Of a DNA stretch of 33,506 nucleotides, positions 1-9,860 are shown one piece after another. The translations under genes and the position numbers were made by a program. The stretch is from an uncultured Clostridia bacterium (GTDB taxonomy: Bacteria > Bacillota > Clostridia > Christensenellales > Aristaeellaceae). The notes under the pieces are model-generated. The model made no database searches and was not told where the DNA came from. It worked only from the letters and a program-made list of their open reading frames with translations. Position 1 is the first letter of the stretch. Each line of letters begins with the position of its first letter. The DNA lies in the NCBI GenBank assembly GCA_944362695.1, contig CALVTQ010000044.1:1-33506 (forward strand), in the 5' to 3' direction.

Positions 1-31
1 GACGATCAGGCGACGCCGGGAGGATACGGAC

Positions 32-217
32 ATGCGGCATATCACCCGTTTGGCCGCGCTGCTGCTGACGCTCGCGCCGGTTGTCTCGCTGGGCGAATTT
101 TACGAGGAGATGCCCGCCTTTCTGCGCGTGACGGTCGAGGAGCTCTGCGCCGGCGCGGGCATCGTGCTTCTGCCCAATCAGGTGTACAGCGGCACGGCGA
201 AGCGCGAGCAAAAATGA
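32..217 (+). CDS. small hypothetical protein, or 3' end of a longer gene
   Basis: A 61-residue ORF whose ATG follows a plausible ribosome binding site (GGGAGGA, about 7 nt upstream). The N-terminus has a hydrophobic stretch (residues 7-20) that could be a signal or membrane anchor; the rest has no motif I recognise. The frame stays open upstream to the window edge, so this may instead be the C-terminal end of a longer protein that starts outside. It ends ten bases before a strong terminator hairpin, as expected for the last gene of a plus-strand unit. Function unknown. Confidence 0.35.
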   Translation: MRHITRLAALLLTLAPVVSLGEFYEEMPAFLRVTVEELCAGAGIVLLPNQVYSGTAKREQK

Positions 218-226
218 GCAAATAAA

Positions 227-263
227 AAGCAGCCTTGACGGCGTCAGGGCTGCTTATGTTTTT
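227..263. terminator. bidirectional rho-independent terminator
   Basis: Stem 227-239 (AAGCAGCCTTGAC) pairs with 243-255 (GTCAGGGCTGCTT) around a GGC loop, with one G-U pair. T-rich runs flank both sides: TGTTTTT on the plus strand and TTTTTATT on the minus strand. It ends the small plus-strand ORF and the minus-strand araD operon, whose stop codon lies at 271. Confidence 0.85.
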
Positions 264-270
264 GCGTAAA

Positions 271-966
271 TTACTTCTGGCCGTAGTAGGCGTTGGGGCC
301 GTGCTTGCGCATGTAGTGCTTGTCGAGGATATGCTGGGGCGCGGGGGCGGCGTCACGGTTGATCATGCGGGTGTAGGCGGCCATCTTGGCGACCTCCTCG
401 AGCACGACGGCGTGATAGACGGCCTGCGCGGCGTCCTTGCCCCACGTGAACGGGCCGTGGCTGTGGCAGATCACGGCGGGGACGGCGACCGGGTCGATGC
501 CGCGCCTGGTGAATTCCTCGATGATGACCTTGCCGGTGTTGCGCTCGTAGTCCTCCTCGAGCTCCTCGGGCGTCAGATGGCGCGCGCAGGGGACGGGGCC
601 GTAGAAGTAATCGGCGTGGGTCGTGCCGTAGCAGGGGATGTCCTCGCCGGTCTGCGCCCAGCCGACGGCGTAGGGGCTGTGCGTATGCACGATGCCGCCG
701 ATGGACGGGAAGGCGTTGTAGAGCTCGACGTGGGTCTTGGTGTCGGAGGACGGGTTGAGCCTGCCCTCGACCTTCTCGCCTTTCAGGTTCATGACGACGA
801 GGTCGTCGGGCGTGAGCTTGTCGTAATCGACGCCGGAGGGCTTGATGACGAACAGGCCGCTCTCGCGGTCGATGCCGGAGACGTTGCCCCACGTGTAGGT
901 GACCATGCCCCGGCGGGGGAGCTCCATGTTGGCTTCGTAGACGGCTTGCTTTAACTTCTCAAGCAT
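271..966 (-). CDS. araD: L-ribulose-5-phosphate 4-epimerase
   Basis: Class II aldolase/epimerase-family enzyme that converts L-ribulose 5-phosphate to D-xylulose 5-phosphate in L-arabinose catabolism. With the ATG at 966 the product is 231 residues, the length of E. coli AraD. A GTG three codons upstream (975) also opens the frame, but GAGGTG sits 6 nt before the ATG, so the ATG is the better start. Visible signatures are [10 protein letters not shown] near the N-terminus, the HTHS zinc motif with a preceding SSDT aspartate, HADYFYG, the later HSHGPFTWG histidine, and the C-terminal HGPNAYYGQ typical of AraD/UlaF/SgbE. It lies 24 nt behind the FGGY kinase on the same strand, so the two are probably one operon. 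UlaF or SgbE (ascorbate or L-xylulose routes) share these motifs, so the pathway assignment rests partly on the neighbour. Confidence 0.93.
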   Translation of the reverse strand: MLEKLKQAVYEANMELPRRGMVTYTWGNVSGIDRESGLFVIKPSGVDYDKLTPDDLVVMNLKGEKVEGRLNPSSDTKTHVELYNAFPSIGGIVHTHSPYAVGWAQTGEDIPCYGTTHADYFYGPVPCARHLTPEELEEDYERNTGKVIIEEFTRRGIDPVAVPAVICHSHGPFTWGKDAAQAVYHAVVLEEVAKMAAYTRMINRDAAPAPQHILDKHYMRKHGPNAYYGQK

Positions 967-990
967 GATAAACACCTCAATTTTCGTTGA

Positions 991-2571
991 TTACATCGCG
1001 GCGATGGCGGCCTTCTGCGCATCGAGGCACGCGGCGAAGCGCCTGGCGTAGGCGGTGAGGCCCTCGGCGTCGGCGGCGTCCGGGGCGATGGTCGAGCTCC
1101 TGGCCCCGGCGAAGACCTTCGTATTCAGGTAGTCCTCGAGCGTCTGGCCCTCGGCCTTGTTGACGCGGTAGGCGGCGAGCAGCGCCATGCCCCACGGGCC
1201 GCCCTCGCCCGCGGTCTCCATGACGGAGACGGGCGTATTGAGCGACGCGGCGAGGATCTTCTGGCCCGTGACGGGCGTCTTGAAATAGCCGCCGTGGCCC
1301 AGCAGCGAATCGACCTTGACGTTCTCGCCCGCGAGGATGTCCATGCCAAGGCGAAGGGCGACCATCGCGCCCGCGACGAGGCTGCGGGAGAAGTTGGCGA
1401 ACGTGAGCTGCGCGTCGGGCGTGCGGATCATCATCGGGCGGCCCTCGTCAAGGCCGACGACCGGCTCGCCGGAGAACAGCGGGATGTTGACCACGCCGCC
1501 GCAGTCCGCGTCGCCGTCCAGCGCGGAGGTGAAGATGGCGGTGTAGATATCGCCCATGGAGACGTCCTTGCCCGCGGCCCTGGCAAAGCCCGCGAGCATG
1601 CCGGCCCAGGCGTTGATGTCGCTGGTGCAGTTGTTGCAATGCACCATGGCGACGGGCTTGCCGGTCGGGGTGGTGACCATGTCGATCTCGGGATAGACGC
1701 GGGAGAGCGCGTGCTCGAGCACGATCATCGCAAACACCGACGTGCCGGCGGAGACGTTGCCCGTGCGCGCGGCGACGGCGTTGGTGGCGGCCATGCCCGT
1801 GCCCGCATCGCCCTCGGGCGGCGCGACGGGGCATCCGCTCTCCAGCTCGCCGGTCGGGTCGAGCAGCTTTGCGCCCTCGGCGGTCAGATTGCCCGCGTCC
1901 TCGCCCGCGGAGAGCACCTTGGGCATGACGTCAAGGAGCTTCCAGCCGAAGCCGAACTTCTTCGCGTTGTCGTCAAACTTCCTGACCATCGCGGCGTCAA
2001 AATCGCCGGTCTCGCTGTCGATGGGGAACATGCCGCTGGCCTCGCCAACGCCCATGACGTGCTTGCCGGTGAGCATGTAATGCACATGGCCCGCGAGGGT
2101 GGTCAGGCGCGCGAGCTTGGGCAGGTGATCCTCGCCGTTCAGCATCGCCTGATACAGATGGGCGATGGACCAGCGCTGCGGGATGTTGAAGGAGAGCAGC
2201 TCGGTGAGCTCGGCGGCGGCCTGGCCGGTCATGGTGTTGCGCCAGGTGCGGAACTCCGTGAGCTGATTGCCGTCCTTGTCAAACGGGAGATAGCCGTGCA
2301 TCATGGCGGAGATGCCCAGGCCCGCGATGCGGGTGAGCTTCGCGCCGTACTGCGCCTGCACGTCGCGCTTGAGGTCGGCGTAGGCGTCCTGAAGCCCGGC
2401 CCAGACGTCGTCCATGTGATACGTCCAGACGCCGTTCTCCAGGCGGTTCTCCCATGTGTGACTGCCGCCGGCGATGGGGGCGTGGTCCTCGCCGATGAGG
2501 ACGGCCTTGATGCGCGTGCTGCCCAGCTCGATGCCCAGCACGGCGCGCCCGGATTCGATGAATGATTTCAT
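991..2571 (-). CDS. FGGY-family carbohydrate kinase, probable L-ribulokinase
   Basis: A 526-residue sugar kinase of the FGGY/ASKHA fold. The phosphate-1 loop is GIELGSTR (residues 13-20), the second nucleotide region includes GDAGTGM (254-260) and GNVSAGTS (271-278), and the adenosine-side motifs are LGHGG (424-428) and ETAGEGGPWG (452-461). It is encoded directly upstream of araD, so phosphorylation of L-ribulose is the likely reaction. Clostridia are known to use a ribulokinase not orthologous to AraB (called AraK in Clostridium acetobutylicum); this could be that type, but I cannot confirm it without alignment. L-xylulose is an alternative substrate. The ribosome binding site is AGGAGGG, 6-7 nt before the ATG. 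No isomerase (araA) or regulator gene is adjacent. Confidence 0.92.
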   Translation of the reverse strand: MKSFIESGRAVLGIELGSTRIKAVLIGEDHAPIAGGSHTWENRLENGVWTYHMDDVWAGLQDAYADLKRDVQAQYGAKLTRIAGLGISAMMHGYLPFDKDGNQLTEFRTWRNTMTGQAAAELTELLSFNIPQRWSIAHLYQAMLNGEDHLPKLARLTTLAGHVHYMLTGKHVMGVGEASGMFPIDSETGDFDAAMVRKFDDNAKKFGFGWKLLDVMPKVLSAGEDAGNLTAEGAKLLDPTGELESGCPVAPPEGDAGTGMAATNAVAARTGNVSAGTSVFAMIVLEHALSRVYPEIDMVTTPTGKPVAMVHCNNCTSDINAWAGMLAGFARAAGKDVSMGDIYTAIFTSALDGDADCGGVVNIPLFSGEPVVGLDEGRPMMIRTPDAQLTFANFSRSLVAGAMVALRLGMDILAGENVKVDSLLGHGGYFKTPVTGQKILAASLNTPVSVMETAGEGGPWGMALLAAYRVNKAEGQTLEDYLNTKVFAGARSSTIAPDAADAEGLTAYARRFAACLDAQKAAIAAM

Positions 2572-2643
2572 GGATATCCCTCCTGTTTAGTTACAGACCG
2601 CCCGAGCCGGGGGCCTGATGTGATGCGGAAATGGTTCGATTCT

Positions 2644-2671
2644 ATTATACAGCAAATCCGGGAAAAAACAA
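2644..2671 (-). promoter_or_regulatory. promoter of the kinase-araD operon
   Basis: On the minus strand, -35 TTGTTT (2666-2671) and -10 TATAAT (2644-2649) are separated by 16 nt. The leader before the kinase ATG is about 65 nt. Confidence 0.7.
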
Positions 2672-2727
2672 TTGATTTTTCTATTCACATTGTTTGAAAA
2701 TCATGCAGTGATGTGCACGAAGATTGA

Positions 2728-2756
2728 TTGACAAATTGTGTTTAAGCCGATAATAT
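2728..2756 (+). promoter_or_regulatory. promoter of the metallo-beta-lactamase-fold gene
   Basis: TTGACA (2728-2733) and TAATAT (2751-2756) with a 17-nt spacer. It is divergent from the kinase promoter. It lies inside the longest open frame, which is why the gene start is placed at 2801 rather than 2738. Confidence 0.78.
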
Positions 2757-2800
2757 GGGTATATACGGACGATACAAACGAAAAATGGAGAGAAGCACGA

Positions 2801-3733
2801 ATGAAAACATGGATTGACCGCGCGCTTGCGGTCCTGCTTTGCGTATTTGCCGTGGGCGCGTTTGCCGAGGAGACGGCGACCGTCGTCAACCTGATCGACG
2901 ACCGCGATGCGCCGTATGCCTTTGCGCAGGGCGCGCCGCTGCTTGAGATCGTCTTTCCGCGCGTGTATTCCTCCGACTGCGCCATCCTGCGCATGGAGGG
3001 CGAGACGATGATGATCGACGCATCGACCGAGGGCGAGAAGATGCAGGGGCGCATCGCCACGGCGATGGGCGCGATCGGCATGGATCACATCGACATCGCA
3101 TACAACAGCTACCCGCACCGCGACCACATCAACGGCTTCGCGGTCGTGGGACAGAGCGTCCCGATCGGCGAGTTTCTGTATTGCTTCCCGGAGGATCACA
3201 ACGAATACATGACCGCTACGATGGATTATATGAAGGAAAACGGCATCCCGGCGCGGCGCGTGGACGACGGCGACGTGCTTACGCTGGGCGAGAGCGGGCT
3301 CGTCACGCTCACGGTCATCAGGCGCGAGGGGACGAAGCGAAGGAGCGACAACGACAAGAGCGCCATGCTGATGATCCAATACGGCGAGCGGCGGTTTTTG
3401 ATGACGGCGGACAACGAGTCGCTCGCGCAGAAGGACTACACCGAGAACCCGCCCGCCTGCGGCCTCGATGCCGACATCCTCAAGTATCCGCATCACGGTC
3501 TGGCGGCGATGAATGTGAGCTTTTTTGAGGCCGTGTCGCCCGAAATCTGCGTGGTCAACTGCTCCTCGACGAGGAAGGAGGTCAGCCGCGGCTTCCTCAG
3601 AAAGCAGCGTGTTCCCCGGCTCAACACGTACAACGGCCTCATCCGCATGCGCACGGACGGGCAGATTTGGGTGATCGACTACCTCTACGAGCCCAACGCC
3701 GACCGCAATCTCCCCTACACGTCAAAGGAATGA
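2801..3733 (+). CDS. secreted metallo-beta-lactamase-fold (ComEC C-terminal-like) protein
   Basis: A 310-residue protein with a signal peptide (positive start, hydrophobic core, likely cut after AFA at residue 22), so it acts outside the membrane. The mature part resembles the soluble metallo-hydrolase domain found at the C-terminus of ComEC. The metal motif reads YPHRDH at residues 104-109 where HxHxDH is usual, so the first His is a Tyr. Further on are MTADNE and the PHHG motif (His 231/232). The family usually acts on nucleic acids or phosphoesters; the substrate here is unknown. GGAGAG lies 8 nt before the ATG. The gene is transcribed alone, divergent from the kinase operon. Confidence 0.85.
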   Translation: MKTWIDRALAVLLCVFAVGAFAEETATVVNLIDDRDAPYAFAQGAPLLEIVFPRVYSSDCAILRMEGETMMIDASTEGEKMQGRIATAMGAIGMDHIDIAYNSYPHRDHINGFAVVGQSVPIGEFLYCFPEDHNEYMTATMDYMKENGIPARRVDDGDVLTLGESGLVTLTVIRREGTKRRSDNDKSAMLMIQYGERRFLMTADNESLAQKDYTENPPACGLDADILKYPHHGLAAMNVSFFEAVSPEICVVNCSSTRKEVSRGFLRKQRVPRLNTYNGLIRMRTDGQIWVIDYLYEPNADRNLPYTSKE

Positions 3734-3797
3734 GCGCGGTTTTCCGGGGCGCAAACGGACGGCATTTTGGGAGAAAAAGAAAATGCGCGAATGAGGG

Positions 3798-3826
3798 TTG
3801 ACAAAACGGATGGCGTTGTGTATACT
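3798..3826 (+). promoter_or_regulatory. promoter of the trp operon
   Basis: TTGACA (3798-3803), 17-nt spacer, TATACT (3821-3826). Transcription should start near 3833, just before stem I of the T-box leader. Confidence 0.87.
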
Positions 3827-3832
3827 GTAGAA

Positions 3833-4130
3833 AAGTTCATCAAAGCAAACCGTTGAAGCGGAGATAACGCCACACAGGACCGCACAGAGAGCCCGCGACG
3901 CTGCGAATCGGGCCGGAACACCGCATGGCAAATGGACCGCTGAGGGCGCAGTCAAACGAAAAGGCGACTTTTCGGAGTATTCTGCGACGTGCAGGCAGAC
4001 GTCACTTGCCGGGGATATGATGGTATCCTGCAAAGCGCACGGGGAAATCCCCGTGAATCAAGGTGGCACCGCGGATAAGAAATTATTCGTCCTTGACAGA
4101 ATGTTAGCTTTTCTGTCGAGGACGTTTTGT
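3833..4130 (+). promoter_or_regulatory. T-box riboswitch, tRNA-Trp specific
   Basis: The leader of the trp operon senses uncharged tRNA-Trp and allows readthrough when tryptophan is short. The base of stem I pairs AGCGG (3857-3861) with CCGCT (3937-3941). Immediately before the 3' strand lies the specifier UGG (3933-3935), followed by a purine, which matches tryptophan. The distal stem I carries AGAGAG and GCTGCGAA-like motifs (about 3886-3910). A stem III hairpin pairs CACGGGG with CCCCGTG (4039-4055). The T-box TGGCACCGCG is at 4064-4073. AAGG (4060-4063) pairs with CCTT (4091-4094) and GCG with CGT to form the antiterminator, which shares bases with the terminator. Confidence 0.94.
4088..4130 (+). 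terminator. T-box regulated terminator
   Basis: CGTCCTTGACAGAA (4088-4101) pairs with TTCTGTCGAGGACG (4111-4124), followed by TTTTGTT. Its 5' arm overlaps the antiterminator pairing, so the two structures exclude each other. Confidence 0.92.
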
Positions 4131-4136
4131 TATGCA

Positions 4137-4180
4137 GGGCTCCTTCGGCGGAAAGGATAACGCCGGAGGAGCCCTTTTCT
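4137..4180 (+). terminator. second terminator-like hairpin in the trp leader
   Basis: GGGCTCCTTCGGCG (4137-4150) pairs with CGCCGGAGGAGCCC (4161-4174) through 14 bp with one G-U, followed by TTTTCTAT. It starts 12 nt after the T-box terminator stem and ends before the trpE ribosome binding site, so it would affect transcription rather than block that site. I see no alternative partner that would disrupt it. Confidence 0.7.
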
Positions 4181-4211
4181 ATCGGGAAAAATACGACGCG
4201 GAGGTGCGGCC

Positions 4212-5681
4212 ATGAAGATCACACCGGCCATCGAGACCATCAGGAGCACGGCGGGGGATTACGACGTGCATCCCGTCAGCTGCGAAATTCTCTCCGACTT
4301 CACCACGCCGATTGAGGCGATGAGGCGGCTTCGGCGCGTGTCGGATCACTGCTACATGCTCGAGAGCGCGCAGGCGAGCGACACGTGGGGACGATACACG
4401 TTCCTCGGGTTTGAGCCGAAGATGGAGATCACATGCGCGGGCGGGGCGATGCGCATACGCGAGAACGGGCATGAGGATCTGTTCGTGACAGACGACCCGT
4501 CGCGCTGCATACGCGATGTGCTTGCCAAGTACAGAAGCCCCCGGCGCGACGATCTGCCGCCGTTCGCGGGCGGTCTGGTCGGGTATTTCTCCTACGACTA
4601 TCTGGGCTACAGCGAGCCGCAGGCCAGGACGAGCGCGCGCGACACCGAGGCCTTCAAGGACGTCGACCTGATGCTCTTTGACAAGGTGATCGCCTTTGAC
4701 AATGTCCGCCAGAAGATCGTGCTGATCGTCAACATCCGCTTAGGCGACATCGACGCGGAATACGCGAGGGCCGAACGCGAGCTTTCGCGGCTGGTCGAAA
4801 TCCTCAAAAACGGAGAGGCGGCGCAGGAGCCCGGCGGGCGGATCACCGGCCCGGTGACGGCGCTGTTTGACAGGGACGCGTTCTACGCGATGGTCGAGCG
4901 GGCCAAGCACCACATCCGCGAGGGCGACATCTTCCAGATCGTGCTTTCCAACCGGTTGAGCGCGCCGTTTGAGGGGAACCTGTTCAACACGTACAGGGTG
5001 CTAAGGACGATCAATCCGTCGCCGTACATGTTCTATCTGTCCGGCACGGACGTGGAGGTCGCGGGCGCGTCGCCGGAGACGCTGGTGAAGCTCAAGGACG
5101 GCGTGCTGCACACCTTCCCGCTGGCGGGGACGAGGCCGCGCGGCAGGACCGACGAGGAGGACAAGGCGCTGGAAAGCGAGCTGCTCGATGACGAAAAGGA
5201 GCTGGCCGAGCACAACATGCTCGTCGATCTCGGCAGAAACGACCTGGGCAAGATCAGCAAATTCGGCACGGTTGAGGTCGAGAAGCTGCACAGCATCGAG
5301 CGATTCTCGCATGTGATGCACATCGGCTCGACGGTGCGCGGCGAGATCGCGGAGGGCAAGGACGCGCTGGATGCCATCGAAGCGGTGCTGCCGGCGGGCA
5401 CGCTCTCCGGCGCGCCGAAGATCCGCGCGTGCCAGCTCATCGGCGAGCTGGAGGACAACCGGCGCGGCATTTACGGCGGGGCCATCGGCTACATCGACTT
5501 CGCCGGGAACATGGACACCTGCATCGCCATCCGCATCGCGTATCGCAAAAACGGGCGCGTGTTCGTGCGAAGCGGCGCAGGCATCGTGGCCGACTCGGTG
5601 CCGGAGAAGGAATTTGAGGAGTGCATCAACAAGGCGAAGGCGTCGATGCGGGCGCTGGAGCTGGCCGGGGAGGTGGAATGA
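4212..5681 (+). CDS. trpE: anthranilate synthase component I
   Basis: Converts chorismate and ammonia (or glutamine, with TrpG) to anthranilate, the first step of tryptophan synthesis. The 489-residue length is normal. The N-terminal domain carries the tryptophan feedback motif MLES (residues 49-52), and the C-terminal chorismate-binding domain shows DIFQIVLSNR, PSPYMFYL, PLAGTRPRG, DLGRNDLGK, LPAGTLSGAPK and GGAIGY. GGAGG sits 7 nt before the ATG. The stop codon overlaps the start region of trpG, so translation is coupled. Motif order is TrpE rather than PabB, and the full trp operon follows. Confidence 0.97.
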   Translation: MKITPAIETIRSTAGDYDVHPVSCEILSDFTTPIEAMRRLRRVSDHCYMLESAQASDTWGRYTFLGFEPKMEITCAGGAMRIRENGHEDLFVTDDPSRCIRDVLAKYRSPRRDDLPPFAGGLVGYFSYDYLGYSEPQARTSARDTEAFKDVDLMLFDKVIAFDNVRQKIVLIVNIRLGDIDAEYARAERELSRLVEILKNGEAAQEPGGRITGPVTALFDRDAFYAMVERAKHHIREGDIFQIVLSNRLSAPFEGNLFNTYRVLRTINPSPYMFYLSGTDVEVAGASPETLVKLKDGVLHTFPLAGTRPRGRTDEEDKALESELLDDEKELAEHNMLVDLGRNDLGKISKFGTVEVEKLHSIERFSHVMHIGSTVRGEIAEGKDALDAIEAVLPAGTLSGAPKIRACQLIGELEDNRRGIYGGAIGYIDFAGNMDTCIAIRIAYRKNGRVFVRSGAGIVADSVPEKEFEECINKAKASMRALELAGEVE

Positions 5682-6250
5682 TGATCCTGCTGATCGACAA
5701 CTACGACAGCTTTTCCTACAACCTGTATCAGCTCGTCGGCTCGATCGACCCGGACATCAAAGTCATCCGCAACGACGAGATGACGGTCGAAGAGATCGCG
5801 GCGATGAAGCCCGATAAGATCATCCTCTCGCCCGGGCCGGGCAGACCGGAGGACGCGGGCGTGACGATGGCGGTCGCCAAGGAGCTGGGCAGGGACATCC
5901 CGATCCTCGGCGTGTGTCTGGGGCATCAGGCGATCTGCGCGGCGTTCGGCGGCGTGGTCACATACGCCAAGCGGCTGATGCACGGCAAGCAATCCAAGGC
6001 CTATTTTGACACGGCCTGCCCGCTGTTTAAGGGCCTGCCCCCGGCGGCGCTCGTCGCGCGGGATCACTCGCTGGCGGCGGAGGAAAAAACGCTGCCCGAT
6101 TGTCTGGCGGTTACGGCCTGCACGGACGAGGGCGAGGTGATGGCCGTGATGCACAAGACATACCCGATATACGGCGTGCAGTTCCACCCCGAATCCATCA
6201 TGACGCCGGACGGCAAAACGATGCTCACCAACTTCGTAAAGGAGATTTGA
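5681..6250 (+). CDS. trpG: anthranilate synthase component II, glutamine amidotransferase
   Basis: A class I glutamine amidotransferase of 189 residues that supplies ammonia to TrpE. The nucleophile is in GVCLGHQ (Cys79), and the His/Glu pair is in QFHPES (His169, Glu171); [11 protein letters not shown] and [11 protein letters not shown] are typical of TrpG/PabA. Two adjacent ATGs exist (5678 and 5681). GGGGAGG at 5667-5673 gives 7-nt spacing to 5681, so that is preferred; either overlaps the trpE stop. It is a stand-alone subunit, not fused to TrpD as in enterics. Confidence 0.96.
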   Translation: MILLIDNYDSFSYNLYQLVGSIDPDIKVIRNDEMTVEEIAAMKPDKIILSPGPGRPEDAGVTMAVAKELGRDIPILGVCLGHQAICAAFGGVVTYAKRLMHGKQSKAYFDTACPLFKGLPPAALVARDHSLAAEEKTLPDCLAVTACTDEGEVMAVMHKTYPIYGVQFHPESIMTPDGKTMLTNFVKEI

Positions 6251-6252
6251 TT

Positions 6253-7287
6253 ATGATTAAAGAAGCAATTGTCAAGATCGTGAACAAGGAAGATCTGAGC
6301 TATGACGAGGCGTATGCCGTGATGAACGAGATCATGAGCGGGCAGACGACGGCCACGCAGAACGCCGCTTTCCTCGCCGCGCTCTCCACCAAGAGCGCCC
6401 GCGCCGAGACGACGGACGAAATCGCGGGCTGCGCCGCGGCGATGCGCGCACACGCCACGCGCGTGGACACCGGCATGGAGGTGTTTGAGATCGTCGGGAC
6501 GGGCGGCGACAACGCGCACAGCTTCAACATCAGCACCACGTCGGCGCTCGTCGCGGCGGCGGGCGGCATGAAGGTCGCCAAGCACGGCAACCGCGCGGCG
6601 TCTTCCAAGTGCGGCACGGCGGACTGCCTCGAGGCGCTGGGCGTGAACATCGACCAGAGCCCCAAGCGCTGCATTGAGATGCTTGACGAGGTGGGCATGT
6701 GCTTCTTCTTCGCGCAGAAATACCACACGTCGCTGAAGTACGTCGGGGCGATCCGCAAGGAGCTCGGCTTGCGCACGGTGTTCAACATCTTAGGCCCGAT
6801 GACCAACCCCGGCTCGCCGGTCATGCAGCTGCTGGGCGTGTACGACGATTACCTCGTCGAGCCGCTGGCGCAGGTGCTCGTGAGCCTCGGCGTGCGGCGC
6901 GGCATGGTCGTCTACGGCATGGACAAGCTCGACGAGATTTCCATGAGCGCGCCGACGAAGGTCAGCGAGATCCGCGACGGCTGGTACAGGACGCACATGA
7001 TCGCGCCGGAGGATTTCGGGTTTGCGCGCTGCACGAAGGAAGACCTCAAGGGCGGCACGCCGCAGGAGAACGCGCAGATCGTGCTGGACATCCTCGGCGG
7101 AAAAGAGCGCGGCCACAAGCGCAATGCCGTGCTGATGAACGCGGGCGCGTCGCTGTACATCGGCGGCAAGGCCGACACGATGAAGGACGGCATCGCGCTG
7201 GCGGGCGAGCTCATCGACAGCGGCAAGGCGCTTTCCACGCTTCAGAAATTCATCGAGGTCAGCAACAGGCCGCAGGAGGACGCATGA
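6253..7287 (+). CDS. trpD: anthranilate phosphoribosyltransferase
   Basis: Transfers phosphoribose from PRPP to anthranilate. The product has 344 residues with the PRPP motif GTGGD (residues 82-86), [22 protein letters not shown] (110-124) and the LGPMTNP region, all standard for TrpD. AAGGAG lies 8 nt before the ATG, and only two bases separate it from the trpG stop. The stop codon overlaps the trpC start in an ATGA. Confidence 0.97.
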   Translation: MIKEAIVKIVNKEDLSYDEAYAVMNEIMSGQTTATQNAAFLAALSTKSARAETTDEIAGCAAAMRAHATRVDTGMEVFEIVGTGGDNAHSFNISTTSALVAAAGGMKVAKHGNRAASSKCGTADCLEALGVNIDQSPKRCIEMLDEVGMCFFFAQKYHTSLKYVGAIRKELGLRTVFNILGPMTNPGSPVMQLLGVYDDYLVEPLAQVLVSLGVRRGMVVYGMDKLDEISMSAPTKVSEIRDGWYRTHMIAPEDFGFARCTKEDLKGGTPQENAQIVLDILGGKERGHKRNAVLMNAGASLYIGGKADTMKDGIALAGELIDSGKALSTLQKFIEVSNRPQEDA

Positions 7288-8060
7288 CGATACTTCAGCA
7301 GCTCGCGGCGCACGCGGTCGAGCGAACCGAGGCCGCCAAAGCGCGGATATCGCCCCGTGATATGAAGAAGATGGCGCTGGACACGCCGCGCGGGGATTTC
7401 GCGTTCGAGAAGGCGCTTACAAAGCCCGGCATCAGCTTCATCTGCGAATGCAAGAAGGCGTCGCCGAGCAAGGGCATCATCGCGCAGGAGTTCCCGTACC
7501 TCGACATCGCGAAGGCTTACGAGGCGGCGGGCGCGGACGCGATATCGGTTCTGACGGAGCCGAAGTGGTTCCTCGGCAGCGATATGTATTTGAAGGAGAT
7601 CGCCGCGAGCGTCAAAATTCCCTGTCTGCGCAAGGACTTCACCGTCGATGATTACATGATTTACGAGGCGAAAACGCTCGGCGCGGGTGCGGTGCTGCTG
7701 ATCTGCTCGATCCTCACGAAAGATCAGCTTGCGGATTACATCGGCGCCGCGGGCGAGCTGGGCATGAGCGCGCTGGTCGAGGCGCACGACGAGGACGAGG
7801 TGAGCATGGCAATCGGCGCGGGCGCGCGGATCATCGGCGTGAACAACCGCAACCTCAAGGATTTTTCGGTGGACACGGGCAACAGCGCGCGGCTGCGCTC
7901 GATGATCCCGAAGGATGTGCTGTTCGTGTCGGAGAGCGGCGTGAAGGACGCGGGCGACGTGGCGAGGCTGCGGCAGATCGGCGCGGACGCCGTGCTCATC
8001 GGCGAGACGCTCATGCGCGCGGCGGATAAGCGGACGATGCTCGCGGAATTGAGGGGGTAA
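7284..8060 (+). CDS. trpC: indole-3-glycerol-phosphate synthase
   Basis: Closes the ring of carboxyphenylamino-deoxyribulose phosphate to indole-3-glycerol phosphate. This TIM barrel of 258 residues shows [10 protein letters not shown] (from residue 55), [39 protein letters not shown] and VSESGV, in family order. It is monofunctional; TrpF is a separate downstream gene. Its ATG overlaps the trpD stop (ATGA) and AGGAGGA precedes it. Confidence 0.97.
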   Translation: MTILQQLAAHAVERTEAAKARISPRDMKKMALDTPRGDFAFEKALTKPGISFICECKKASPSKGIIAQEFPYLDIAKAYEAAGADAISVLTEPKWFLGSDMYLKEIAASVKIPCLRKDFTVDDYMIYEAKTLGAGAVLLICSILTKDQLADYIGAAGELGMSALVEAHDEDEVSMAIGAGARIIGVNNRNLKDFSVDTGNSARLRSMIPKDVLFVSESGVKDAGDVARLRQIGADAVLIGETLMRAADKRTMLAELRG

Positions 8061-8063
8061 GCC

Positions 8064-8666
8064 ATGACGAAGATCAAGCTCTGCGGGCTGACCCGCATAT
8101 GCGATATCGACGCGGCGAACGCGCTGCGGCCCGAATACGCCGGCTTCGTATTCTGGAAGCGAAGCAAGCGATACGTGACGCCTCAGCACGCGGCTGCCTT
8201 GAAAAAACACCTCGCGCCGGGCATCGCGGCGGTCGGCGTGTTCATCGACGAGCCGGTCGAGGACGTCGCCCGTCTATTGAGCGACGGCGTGATCGACATC
8301 GCGCAGCTGCACGGCAATGAGGACGAGGCGTATATCGAGAAACTGCGCGCGCTGGCCAAGGGCGGCATCATCAAGGCGTTCCGCGTGAAAAGCGACGCCG
8401 ACATCGACGCGGCGAAGGCGAGCACCGCCGACTATGTGCTGCTCGACAGCGGCGCGGGCACGGGACAGGCGTTTGACTGGCGGCTGATCCGCGACATCGG
8501 CAGGCCGTACTTCCTCGCGGGCGGGCTGGACGCGCAGACCGTCGGCGGGGCGATTGAGCGGTTCCACCCGTTCGCCGTGGACGTGAGCAGCGGCATCGAG
8601 ACGGACGGGCTCAAGGACGAAAACAAGATGGCGGCGTTCGTCGCGGCCGTGAGAAAGGGAGAGTAA
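8064..8666 (+). CDS. trpF: phosphoribosylanthranilate isomerase
   Basis: Performs the Amadori rearrangement of phosphoribosylanthranilate. At 200 residues it is a normal-length TIM barrel. The catalytic Cys7 lies in KLCGLTR and the catalytic Asp128 in LLDSGAGTGQAFDW; GFVFWKRSKRYV and FLAGGLD also fit the family. It starts three bases after the trpC stop with a GAGGGGG ribosome binding site. Confidence 0.96.
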   Translation: MTKIKLCGLTRICDIDAANALRPEYAGFVFWKRSKRYVTPQHAAALKKHLAPGIAAVGVFIDEPVEDVARLLSDGVIDIAQLHGNEDEAYIEKLRALAKGGIIKAFRVKSDADIDAAKASTADYVLLDSGAGTGQAFDWRLIRDIGRPYFLAGGLDAQTVGGAIERFHPFAVDVSSGIETDGLKDENKMAAFVAAVRKGE

Positions 8667-8669
8667 GAT

Positions 8670-9852
<1,183 letters not shown>

Positions 9853-9860
<8 letters not shown>

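Noticed and set aside
235-954. 239-codon plus-strand frame opposite araD
   Set aside because: It starts inside the terminator and is antisense to an unmistakable epimerase.
2580-2800. AraR or CcpA site between kinase and metallo-hydrolase genes
   Set aside because: Only short AT-rich palindromes such as CAATTG are present; none fits a known consensus well.
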